Shown here in pieces: positions 1-6,095 of a stretch of DNA of 6,880 nucleotides. The position numbers were made by a program, and so were the translations under genes. The number at the start of each line of letters is the position of its first letter. The stretch's first letter is position 1. The DNA is from an uncultured Caldilineales bacterium (lineage in GTDB: Bacteria > Chloroflexota > Anaerolineae > JAAEKA01), in NCBI GenBank assembly GCA_937907455.1, contig CALESQ010000109.1, forward strand, positions 1-6,880, in the 5' to 3' direction. A model generated the notes under the pieces. The model was not told the origin of the DNA, made no database searches, and saw only the letters and a program-made list of their open reading frames with translations.

Positions 1-92
1 CTTCTCTGTAGAATTCTTACGCTGACCACGCTACAAGATTTGTCAGTCAATCAGACCCTTCACCTCCACTTGTAACGCATTGCGTGATTGTG
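1..92. other. left-edge intergenic stretch, no supported gene
   Basis: No convincing coding region is visible here. One + frame is open from the edge to a TAA at 73-75 but encodes only about 24 unremarkable residues. On the - strand GGAGGTGA (67 to 60) is a good Shine-Dalgarno-like string. It stands 12 nt before a TTG (50 to 48) whose frame stays open to the edge for about 16 codons. That could be the beginning of a divergent gene, but the start codon is weak and the piece is too short to identify. Confidence 0.3.
75..85. promoter_or_regulatory. 11-bp palindrome upstream of the aldehyde dehydrogenase -10 element
   Basis: ACGCA-T-TGCGT is a perfect inverted repeat lying where the -35 region of the promoter at 93-101 would be. 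Its half-site (RCGCA/TGCGY) recurs in the dyad at 102-115, so both may bind one regulator. The palindrome is seen directly; an operator role is inferred. Confidence 0.35.
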
Positions 93-101
93 TGGTATAA
101 T
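93..101 (+). promoter_or_regulatory. extended -10 promoter of the aldehyde dehydrogenase gene
   Basis: TGG-TATAAT has a perfect -10 hexamer at 96-101 preceded by the TGn extension. No good -35 hexamer lies 16-18 nt upstream, which is usual for extended -10 promoters. Transcription would start near 108, giving a leader of about 60 nt before the ATG at 169. Confidence 0.6.
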
Positions 102-115
102 GCGCAAGCCTGCGC
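102..115. promoter_or_regulatory. dyad spanning the predicted transcription start
   Basis: GCGCA-AGCC-TGCGC has 5-bp perfect arms and a 4-nt centre, directly after the -10 hexamer and covering the predicted +1 (about 108). Only half of it would be transcribed, so a DNA-level operator is more likely than an RNA hairpin. Its arms resemble those of the palindrome at 75-85, with centres about 28 bp apart. Confidence 0.35.
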
Positions 116-157
116 GAATAGTCTTTGTATAAAAAGCGATCCAACGACGGATCAGCC

Positions 158-163
158 AAGGAG
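158..163 (+). promoter_or_regulatory. ribosome binding site deciding the ATG start at 169
   Basis: AAGGAG ends 5 nt before ATG 169. The in-frame GTG at 163 overlaps this sequence, so it cannot be served by it. This favours ATG 169 over the two-codon-longer GTG start. Confidence 0.75.
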
Positions 164-168
164 TGTCT

Positions 169-1794
169 ATGTCTACCCCCGTGCCCTTTTTAACCTTTAC
201 CAATCCTGCTACCGGCGCTGAGTTCGGTCAGCTTGCCATGACTCCGGTGGAGGAGGTTGAGCAGAAAGTGGCGGAGATGCGCGCCGCCTTCAGCATCTGG
301 AATCGCAAGGATGTCGGCGAACGCGTGGCGATCCTGCGCAAATTTCAAAAGTTGCTGATCAACTCCATTGATGAGATCACCGATGTCATCAACCAGGATT
401 GCGGCAAATCGCGCCAGGACGCCATGATCGAAGTCTTCATCACGGTTGACATGCTCGATTCTTATCTGCGTCGTGCCAGGCGCTGGCTGCAACGCTACGA
501 GGTTTCCAGCGGTCTGTTCATTTTCAAGAAATGCTATGTCGAGCCACGGCCGTACGGCGTGGTGGCTGTGATCTCCCCGTGGAACTATCCGTTTGCCCTC
601 GCCATGCCGCCGCTGCTGGGTGCCTTGCTGGCCGGCAACACCGTGGTGCTAAAGCCCTCTGAGGTTACCGCAGCCACTGGCTTGCTGATGGAGCGCCTGA
701 TCGAGCGCGTGCCCGAAATGAGGCCCTTCGTCCGTGTGGTGCATGGTGATGGCCGCGTAGGTTCGGCGCTGGTGCAAAGCAAGCCCGATTATATCTTCCT
801 TACCGGCTCTACGGCTACTGGGCGCAAGGTTTCGCAAGCTGCGGCTGAACTGCTGATCCCCTCAGCCTGTGAGCTGGGCGGCAAGGACGCCATGATTGTG
901 CTGCCCGATGCCGATCTGGAAGCGGCTGCGCGTTGGGGTGCCTGGGGCGCGTTTTTCAACGCCGGTCAAACCTGTATGGCTGTGGAGCGTGTCTACGTTC
1001 ACGAGCAGGTCTACGAGCAATTCCTTGATCTGGCGATTGATGAGGCGCAGCGTATCAGCATGGGGTATTCGCGCGAGCCTGGCAGCAAGTTCTACATGGG
1101 GCCGATCACCGACCCGCGGCAGCTCAAGGTGATTCAGCGTCACCTGGAGGATGCGCTGGCGCGCGGCGCGCGCATCCTCACCGGCGGGCAAATCGAAGGC
1201 AACTTTGTCAGCCCTACGGTGCTGGTAGATGTCACTCACGACATGTTGCTGATGCAGGAAGAGACTTTCGGCCCGCTGATGCCGATTATGAAGGTCTCCA
1301 ACGAAGCCGAAGCTATCGAGCTGGCTAACGCCAACGAATTCGGTTTGGGCGCGTCGGTGTGGAGCCGTGACATGCATCAAGCCTGGAAAGTGGCGCGGCA
1401 GGTGGATGCATCCTCGGTGATCCTTAACGACACCATTGCCCAGTTTGCCATTCCTATGCTGCCCTTTGGCGGCACCAAGCATTCCGGCTATGGCCGTATC
1501 CACGGCAAAGAAGGGGTCATGCAGTTTACGCGACCTTATGCCTATGCTGTGGGACAGGCCCCGCTGGCAGTAGACGTAGCCACCATCATGCGCTCTCCTG
1601 GCAACTATGCGTTGGGCAAAGCCATTCTCAAAGTCACGCGTGGCGCCTCGATGACTCAACGGCTGGAACCGGTGGGCGATCTGGTGCAAGGCACAGCCAA
1701 GCGCCTGTTCAACCTGGAAAAGCGTACTCTGATGTGGGGCGCACAGGGGGCCTCACGCCTGTTGATGGATGGCGTGGTGCGGCGCATTCGCTAA
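169..1794 (+). CDS. NAD(P)-dependent aldehyde dehydrogenase family protein
   Basis: This gene encodes a 541-residue soluble enzyme of the aldehyde dehydrogenase superfamily, which oxidises aldehydes to carboxylates with NAD(P)+. Residue numbers count from ATG 169. The oxyanion-hole Asn is N139 in PWNYP. The cofactor-binding Lys is K162 in LKPSE, and the Rossmann loop FLTGSTATG lies near 210-218. The general-base Glu is E235 in ELGGKDA, the nucleophile is C269 in NAGQTCMAVERVYV, and the nicotinamide-ribose Glu is E365 in EETFGP. All catalytic residues are present. After the usual domain end (about residue 456, FTRPYAY) comes an extra tail of about 80 residues with amphipathic, basic stretches. 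The sequence style recalls the diapolycopene-dialdehyde dehydrogenase-like/ALDH22-like branch, but the substrate cannot be read from sequence. The gene has its own promoter and a strong terminator, so it is probably monocistronic. Confidence 0.93.
   Translation: MSTPVPFLTFTNPATGAEFGQLAMTPVEEVEQKVAEMRAAFSIWNRKDVGERVAILRKFQKLLINSIDEITDVINQDCGKSRQDAMIEVFITVDMLDSYLRRARRWLQRYEVSSGLFIFKKCYVEPRPYGVVAVISPWNYPFALAMPPLLGALLAGNTVVLKPSEVTAATGLLMERLIERVPEMRPFVRVVHGDGRVGSALVQSKPDYIFLTGSTATGRKVSQAAAELLIPSACELGGKDAMIVLPDADLEAAARWGAWGAFFNAGQTCMAVERVYVHEQVYEQFLDLAIDEAQRISMGYSREPGSKFYMGPITDPRQLKVIQRHLEDALARGARILTGGQIEGNFVSPTVLVDVTHDMLLMQEETFGPLMPIMKVSNEAEAIELANANEFGLGASVWSRDMHQAWKVARQVDASSVILNDTIAQFAIPMLPFGGTKHSGYGRIHGKEGVMQFTRPYAYAVGQAPLAVDVATIMRSPGNYALGKAILKVTRGASMTQRLEPVGDLVQGTAKRLFNLEKRTLMWGAQGASRLLMDGVVRRIR
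1147..1179. repeat. inverted repeat inside the aldehyde dehydrogenase gene
   Basis: GAGGATGCGC (1147-1156) and GCGCATCCTC (1170-1179) are perfect 10-bp arms around a 13-nt GCGC-rich loop. The mRNA would form a strong hairpin. The DNA encodes an ordinary helix segment (EDALARGARIL), so codon choice in GC-rich DNA may explain it. Confidence 0.5.
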
Positions 1795-1819
1795 GCGCTA
1801 AGCAGGTTGATTGATTCAG

Positions 1820-1860
1820 GGCCTCGCAAGTCTTGCCGGACTTACGAGGCCTTTTTGTTT
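1820..1860 (+). terminator. intrinsic terminator of the aldehyde dehydrogenase gene
   Basis: The 13-nt arms 1820-1832 and 1839-1851 (GGCCTCGcAAGTC / GACTTaCGAGGCC) pair with one C-A mismatch around a 6-nt loop. TTTTTGTTT follows at 1852-1860. The structure begins 25 nt after the stop codon and is a textbook Rho-independent terminator. Confidence 0.92.
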
Positions 1861-1877
1861 AGCCACATGATTGCCTC

Positions 1878-1906
1878 TTGACGAAAAATGCCACAGCCTT
1901 TATACT
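1878..1906 (+). promoter_or_regulatory. sigma-70-like promoter for the DUF1801/deaminase unit
   Basis: TTGACG (1878-1883) and TATACT (1901-1906) are separated by exactly 17 nt. Each hexamer matches consensus at five of six positions. It lies just downstream of the preceding terminator, and the predicted start is near 1913. Confidence 0.6.
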
Positions 1907-1912
1907 GAGCGC

Positions 1913-2091
1913 CATAGAATATCTGTTCGTTGGTGCTTCTCCGGCCATAAACGCCAAAAGGCGCGGCGGGAGATTGATAGCCAGTTTGCACAAATCGGCT
2001 GAAGCCGGGAGCTATTCCTGACAGGCTCTTGGCTGTGCGCCGGTCGTTGTGAAGAATTCCCCACCCTTCGTCAGAGGAGCCAGTGTTTTTC
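1913..2091 (+). other. long leader (about 180 nt) before the DUF1801 gene
   Basis: If the promoter at 1878-1906 is used, this stretch is an untranslated leader. It contains short hairpins: CGCC-AAAA-GGCG at 1952-1963, and CGGC-TGAA-GCCG at 1996-2007. I recognise no known riboswitch or leader family. GAGGAG at 2074-2079 is the ribosome binding site. A - strand frame is open across the stretch but has no ribosome binding site and runs into the start of the next gene, so I do not call it a gene. Confidence 0.35.
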
Positions 2092-2481
2092 ATGGCAAAA
2101 ACCCATCAGGCGTTCTTAGCAGAATTCGCAGACGCGCGTAAACCACTGCTCGAGGCTTTACTGCTGGCAATCTCGGACGAATGTCCTCACCTTACTGAAA
2201 TTATCAAATGGAATGCTCCTTCGTTTTGTGACAACGGCAAAGACCGTATGACCGTTATGCTTCACAAGAGTGACAGAGTCGGCCTTATTCTTCATACCGG
2301 GGCAAAGCCAAAAGAAGATAAAAAAGCGCCGCACCTGTATGAAGATCCTACCGGGCTTCTGGAATGGAATTCTAATATCCGTGCCACCATTTCTTTCACC
2401 AGCATGGATGATTTCCTGGCTAAACAGCCCTTGTTCCGGCAAGCAGTAAACATCTGGATCTCAAAGACCAAAGACCTCTAA
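2092..2481 (+). CDS. DUF1801 domain-containing protein
   Basis: This encodes a 129-residue protein with no signal peptide or membrane segment. The signature near residues 40-48, IIKWNAPSF, matches the EIKWxxPxF pattern of the DUF1801 (YdhG-like) fold. Further family-like segments are the strand LILHTGAK (about 65-72) and the late stretch IRATISFTSMDDF (about 97-109). Members are small cytoplasmic proteins of unknown biochemical role. Start choice: GAGGAG (2074-2079) lies 12 nt before ATG 2092 and only 3 nt before an in-frame GTG at 2083. ATG is preferred, though neither spacing is ideal. GC content (84 of 180 bases, about 47%, over 2221-2400) is clearly below the neighbours, which hints at separate ancestry. 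The deaminase gene starts 24 nt downstream, so cotranscription is likely, but a functional link is unproven. Confidence 0.82.
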   Translation: MAKTHQAFLAEFADARKPLLEALLLAISDECPHLTEIIKWNAPSFCDNGKDRMTVMLHKSDRVGLILHTGAKPKEDKKAPHLYEDPTGLLEWNSNIRATISFTSMDDFLAKQPLFRQAVNIWISKTKDL

Positions 2482-2505
2482 ACTCTCTCGATTACCTGAA
2501 CACCC

Positions 2506-3825
2506 ATGACCAAAACACTGATCACCCACGCTGACATTATCACTCTGGACGAGGCCGGCACGGTGCTGCGCGATGCCGATTTAGCCATTGACGGCGCACG
2601 CATTGTGGCCGTGGGCGAGGTCCCTCCCGATTTTCAGCCCGATGATACGCTGGACGCGCGCAACCACGTGTTGCTGCCCGGCTTGGTCAACGCCCACACC
2701 CACGCCTCGATGACCTTCGAGCGCGGCTGGGCTGAGGATCTGCCACTTGATCGTTGGTTCAACGAGCGCGTTTGGGTAGTCGAATCGCAGCTCACTGAAG
2801 ACGATGTGTATTGGGGGGCCATGTTGGCCGTGGCTGAGATGATTCGTGGTGGCACAACAGCTTTCGCTGATCACTATTTTTATATGGACCGCGTAGCCGC
2901 GGCCACCGAGCAAGCCGGCTTGCGCGCGCTGCTGGCCTGGTGCGTGTTCGGAGAGGAAGCCAACATTGGCACCGACCTGCAAGGCACCGTAGATTTCGTG
3001 CAACGCTGGCAGGGCGCAGTCGATGGCCGCATTCGTACCGTGCTGGGGCCGCATTCGCCCTACATGTGCGAGCCGCGCTTTCTGGCCCGCACCGCGGCGG
3101 TGGCCGCTCGTCTGGGGGTCGGCATCCACATCCACCTGGCCGAGTCGCAGCAGCAGGTGGATAACTCACTCGCCCGCTATGATCGCACACCGGTGGAACT
3201 GTTGGAGGCCAACGGTGTTTTCGATGTGCCAGTGATCGCCGCGCATGGCATTGCCATCAACGCCGTGGATCAAGCCATTCTGGCGCGCCATCGGGCCACC
3301 GTGGTGCAATGCCCCAACTGCCACATGAAGCTGGGCATGGGAGTTACTCCGGTGCCGGCTCTGCAGGCGCTGGGTGTCAATGTTGCTCTGGGAACCGATG
3401 GCCCCGCCAGCAGCAACGACCTTAACATGCTGAAAGAAGCGCGGCTGGCCGCGCTGATCCAGAAGCTACATCATCGTGATCCTGAGCTGATGGCCGGTGA
3501 CCTGCCGCTGCGCATGGCCACGCAAAACGGTGCCCGCGCCCTGGGTTGGCCCGACAGCGGCGTGATTGCTGCCGGCGCGCTTGCTGATTTCATCCTGCTG
3601 GATTGCGATCAACCTCATTGGCGGCCACGTCACAACCTGGTCGCCAGCCTGCTGCACAGCGCTCAGGCCGGCGATGTCAGCCATGTAATGGTGGCAGGTC
3701 GCTGGCTGATGCGCGCACACCACCTGCTCACTCTGGACGAAGAACGTATTCTGTGGGAGGCAGAACGCCGCGCCCTGGGGCTGGTGGGTCAGCCGCTGGC
3801 TACCGTGCGTCACTATGCAGCCTGA
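2506..3825 (+). CDS. mtaD: amidohydrolase, 5-methylthioadenosine/S-adenosylhomocysteine deaminase type
   Basis: This 439-residue metal-dependent hydrolase belongs to the ATZ/TRZ-like deaminases. The reference reaction is deamination of methylthioadenosine or S-adenosylhomocysteine to the inosine derivative plus ammonia. The beta-sandwich flanks are residues 1-57 and from about 355. Metal ligands are H64 and H66 (NAHTH), H210 (HIHLAES) and D298 (GTDGPASSND). Catalytic E213 and H247 (AAHG) are in place, and H183 is in GPHSPYMC. E93 sits at the spacing of the ribose-binding Glu of the Thermotoga enzyme TM0936. Oddities: the usual PxSNxKL segment reads PNCHMKL (270-276), and residues 141-163 lack the arginines that bind the homocysteine carboxylate in TM0936. 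The true substrate may therefore be methylthioadenosine or another aminated ring. No Shine-Dalgarno sequence precedes the ATG, so coupling to the upstream gene is possible. Confidence 0.8.
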   Translation: MTKTLITHADIITLDEAGTVLRDADLAIDGARIVAVGEVPPDFQPDDTLDARNHVLLPGLVNAHTHASMTFERGWAEDLPLDRWFNERVWVVESQLTEDDVYWGAMLAVAEMIRGGTTAFADHYFYMDRVAAATEQAGLRALLAWCVFGEEANIGTDLQGTVDFVQRWQGAVDGRIRTVLGPHSPYMCEPRFLARTAAVAARLGVGIHIHLAESQQQVDNSLARYDRTPVELLEANGVFDVPVIAAHGIAINAVDQAILARHRATVVQCPNCHMKLGMGVTPVPALQALGVNVALGTDGPASSNDLNMLKEARLAALIQKLHHRDPELMAGDLPLRMATQNGARALGWPDSGVIAAGALADFILLDCDQPHWRPRHNLVASLLHSAQAGDVSHVMVAGRWLMRAHHLLTLDEERILWEAERRALGLVGQPLATVRHYAA

Positions 3826-3855
3826 TTGAGCAGGTTTGCGCAACCCCCTTTGTCT

Positions 3856-3884
3856 TTGACACTAACCCCTTCTTCGGTTAAAAT
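3856..3884 (+). promoter_or_regulatory. near-consensus sigma-70-like promoter of the EF-G-like gene
   Basis: A perfect TTGACA (3856-3861), a 17-nt spacer and TAAAAT (3879-3884; five of six) make this the best promoter in the window. Transcription would start near 3891. It lies 31 nt after the deaminase stop codon, where no good terminator is visible, so some read-through from upstream could add to expression. Confidence 0.8.
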
Positions 3885-3887
3885 AGT

Positions 3888-3925
3888 TACGCCGCCGGCC
3901 TCATTCGCAGGAAGCTGGCGGCGTA
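3888..3925 (+). promoter_or_regulatory. 12-bp GC-rich stem-loop at the predicted 5' end of the EF-G-like mRNA
   Basis: TACGCCGCCGGC (3888-3899) pairs with GCTGGCGGCGTA (3914-3925): eleven Watson-Crick pairs and one G-U around a 14-nt loop. No T-tract follows, so it is not a terminator. It begins within a few bases of the predicted +1. A 5'-protective hairpin that stabilises the mRNA, or an operator overlapping the start, are both possible. Confidence 0.55.
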
Positions 3926-3956
3926 GTCTGCTGTAGCCATGCAATGAAGCACATCC

Positions 3957-3962
3957 AGGAGG
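3957..3962 (+). promoter_or_regulatory. ribosome binding site of the EF-G-like gene
   Basis: AGGAGG ends 14 nt before ATG 3977, which is longer than ideal. The alternative in-frame ATG at 3944 lies upstream of this site and has no Shine-Dalgarno sequence of its own. Its extra 11 residues are not expected in the family. ATG 3977 is therefore preferred. Confidence 0.6.
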
Positions 3963-3976
3963 ATTTGAGATACACC

Positions 3977-6055
3977 ATGAAGCAGTATTCCGCTGACCAC
4001 GTCCGCAACATCGCCTTGCTGGGTCACTCTGGCGCAGGCAAAACAGCGCTGGCCGAAGCTGCCCTGTTCGACTCAGGCGCGCTGACCCGCATGGGGCGAG
4101 TTGAGGACGGTAATACCGTATCGGACTACGACGCCGAAGAAAAGCGCCGCAGCATCTCCATCAATTTGACCATGTTACCGGTTGAGTGGCAGGGGTACAA
4201 GCTGAATTTTCTGGATGCGCCGGGCTATGTAGACTTCGTCGGCGAGGAATACGGCGCAGCGTCGGCAGCCGATGCCGCGCTGATCGTGGTGGATGCTGTG
4301 GCTGGTGTCGAAGTCGGCACGGAAATTGCCTGGCAAATCGCTGAGGACATGGGCCTGCCGCGCATCGTCTGTCTGAACAAGATGGGGCGTGAAAATGCCA
4401 ACCCGCAGCAGGTAGTGGCTGAATTGGCCCAGATATTCGGCGCCAACTTCGTGCCCGTGCAGGTTCCCATCGGCGCCGAGATAAACTTCAAGGGCGTAGT
4501 GGATTTGCTGGGAGGCAAGGCCTCGGTGGGGCCTGAGGGCAAGACCGAGGCGGCTCCGGCAGCCCTGGCTGATGATATTGAAATGGCAATCATGGCCCTG
4601 AACGAGGCCGCAGCGGGCGACAACGACGACCTGATTATGAAGTACCTGGACGGCCAGGCGCTCAGCCCGGAGGAAGTTCGCAGTGGCCTGGTAGCTGCGG
4701 TACGTTCTGGCAGTGTCGTGCCCGTTTGCTACACGGATGCAACCCACAATATCGGCGTGCGTGCCATGCTGACATTGCTGGCCGAGGTGGTGCCTGGCTA
4801 TGCGGGCAGCAAGGGGGTCGAGGTGCTGGATGCCGCGGGTGAAAGCAAAGCTTTGAAGCCCAATGCCGCGGGGCCGGTGGTTTTGTATGTTTTCAAGACA
4901 GTAGCCGATCCTTACGTGGGCAAACTCACCTATTTTCGTGTAGTCTCCGGTGAGCTGGCCGCAGAGGAAGGCCGTCTGAACAATGCCCGCACTGGGGCCG
5001 AAGAGCGCCTGGGCCAGTTGCTGGTGATGCGCGGCAAGGATCAGATCAACGTAGACCGGCTGGCATTGGGCGATGTCGGTGCAGTAGCCAAGCTGAGCGA
5101 CACCATCACCGGTGACACTTTAGCACGGCGCAATGCCATGATGACGGTCGCTGGTCCGAAATACCCCAGCCCACTGTTTGAAGTTGCCATTACCCCCAAA
5201 ACCCAACAAGATTCGGCCAAGATGGGGCCGGCACTTACCCGCCTCAGCGAGCAGGATCCCACCTTGCGCTGGCGCTTTGAGCAGGGCACTGGTCAGACGA
5301 TTTTATCTGGCATGGGCGATACCCATGTGGATGTGGCGGTGCATTCTCTGCACGAGAAATTTGGCGTCACCATCGAGACACATTTGCCCAAGGTTCCTTA
5401 TCGCGAAACGGTTTCCCGCAATGCAGCCGAGATGTATCGCCACAAGAAGCAGACCGGCGGTGCGGGCCAGTTCGGCGAGGTGCACATGGAAGTCAGGCCG
5501 CTGGAGCGCGGGGCGGGCTTTGAATACAGCACCGACCGCATCTTTGGTGGTTCGATCTCCGGTTCTTTCTTCCCCTCGATTGAAAAGGGCATTCGTTCAG
5601 TGCTGGAGCAGGGTGTCATTGCTGGCTATCCGGTGGTGGACGTGCGCGCTGAAATCTACGACGGCAAGATGCACCCGGTCGACTCAAAAGATATCGCCTT
5701 TCAGATCGCGGGCCGTGAGGCATTCAAGCTGGCTTTCGAGAAAGCCGGTCCTGTGCTGCTGGAACCCATTGTCAAGGTCATGGTGATTGTGCCCGATGCC
5801 TACGTTGGAGACATTATCGGTGATCTCAATACCCGGCGTGCGCTGGTGCAGGGCATGGGCCAGGAACGCGGCAAAAGCGTCATCGAAGCTCAGGCGCCGT
5901 TGGCTGAAATGCAGCGCTACGCCGCCGATCTGCGCTCGCTTACTCAGGGGCGCGGTATCTATAACATAGAGCCTTCGCACTATGCTATCGTCCCCGGCAA
6001 CATTGCCGTTGAGGTGATCGAGGCTGCCAAGAAGGAGCGGGAAGAGGAAAAATAG
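3977..6055 (+). CDS. elongation factor G-like translation GTPase (EF-G-2 type paralogue)
   Basis: This 692-residue protein has the full five-domain EF-G architecture. Residues count from ATG 3977. The G domain (about 9-285) holds the P-loop GHSGAGKT (16-23), switch I EEKRRSISI (54-62) in place of the canonical ERGITI, and DAPGY (80-84) in place of DTPGH. The G4 motif is NKMG (134-137) in place of NKMD. Domain II starts near 299 (GPVVLYVFKT), III near 399 (PLFEVAI), IV near 474 (VPYRETV) and V near 595 (LEPIVKV). The domain IV tip keeps the HxVDS loop with H566, which corresponds to the translocation-critical His of EF-G. The switch changes mark the EF-G-2-like branch (as in Thermus EF-G-2), not the main fusA. 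No rpsL, rpsG or tuf genes flank it, which agrees with a paralogue. Its precise role in translation is unknown. It has its own strong promoter. Confidence 0.9.
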   Translation: MKQYSADHVRNIALLGHSGAGKTALAEAALFDSGALTRMGRVEDGNTVSDYDAEEKRRSISINLTMLPVEWQGYKLNFLDAPGYVDFVGEEYGAASAADAALIVVDAVAGVEVGTEIAWQIAEDMGLPRIVCLNKMGRENANPQQVVAELAQIFGANFVPVQVPIGAEINFKGVVDLLGGKASVGPEGKTEAAPAALADDIEMAIMALNEAAAGDNDDLIMKYLDGQALSPEEVRSGLVAAVRSGSVVPVCYTDATHNIGVRAMLTLLAEVVPGYAGSKGVEVLDAAGESKALKPNAAGPVVLYVFKTVADPYVGKLTYFRVVSGELAAEEGRLNNARTGAEERLGQLLVMRGKDQINVDRLALGDVGAVAKLSDTITGDTLARRNAMMTVAGPKYPSPLFEVAITPKTQQDSAKMGPALTRLSEQDPTLRWRFEQGTGQTILSGMGDTHVDVAVHSLHEKFGVTIETHLPKVPYRETVSRNAAEMYRHKKQTGGAGQFGEVHMEVRPLERGAGFEYSTDRIFGGSISGSFFPSIEKGIRSVLEQGVIAGYPVVDVRAEIYDGKMHPVDSKDIAFQIAGREAFKLAFEKAGPVLLEPIVKVMVIVPDAYVGDIIGDLNTRRALVQGMGQERGKSVIEAQAPLAEMQRYAADLRSLTQGRGIYNIEPSHYAIVPGNIAVEVIEAAKKEREEEK

Positions 6056-6095
6056 ACCGCTGGCCGCTCCTCTCCCTGCCTGGTTATTTGCCTGC

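Noticed and set aside
163..168. GTG start two codons upstream for the aldehyde dehydrogenase
   Set aside because: The GTG overlaps the AAGGAG that serves ATG 169, so it has no ribosome binding site at a workable distance.
862..1689. Long - strand open frame (275 codons) opposite the aldehyde dehydrogenase
   Set aside because: It is antisense to a gene with all catalytic motifs, has a His/Arg-rich composition typical of antisense frames in GC-rich DNA, and shows no recognisable domain.
1842..2093. 83-codon - strand open frame in the gap before the DUF1801 gene
   Set aside because: It has no ribosome binding site, overlaps the next gene's start and the preceding terminator stem, and has no recognisable motif.
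3833..3857. Possible terminator after the deaminase gene (GGTT-N5-AACC followed by a T-containing stretch)
   Set aside because: The stem is only 4 bp and the following CCCCTTTGTCTTT is not a proper T-tract; it is too weak to call.
3944..3976. Upstream ATG start for the EF-G-like protein
   Set aside because: It has no Shine-Dalgarno sequence, would put the AGGAGG inside the coding region, and adds 11 residues not expected before the conserved N-terminus. The long 14-nt spacing for ATG 3977 leaves some doubt.
5178..5786. 202-codon + frame overlapping the EF-G-like gene
   Set aside because: It is an out-of-frame shadow of domains III-V, rich in Arg, Cys and Trp, with no independent start signals.
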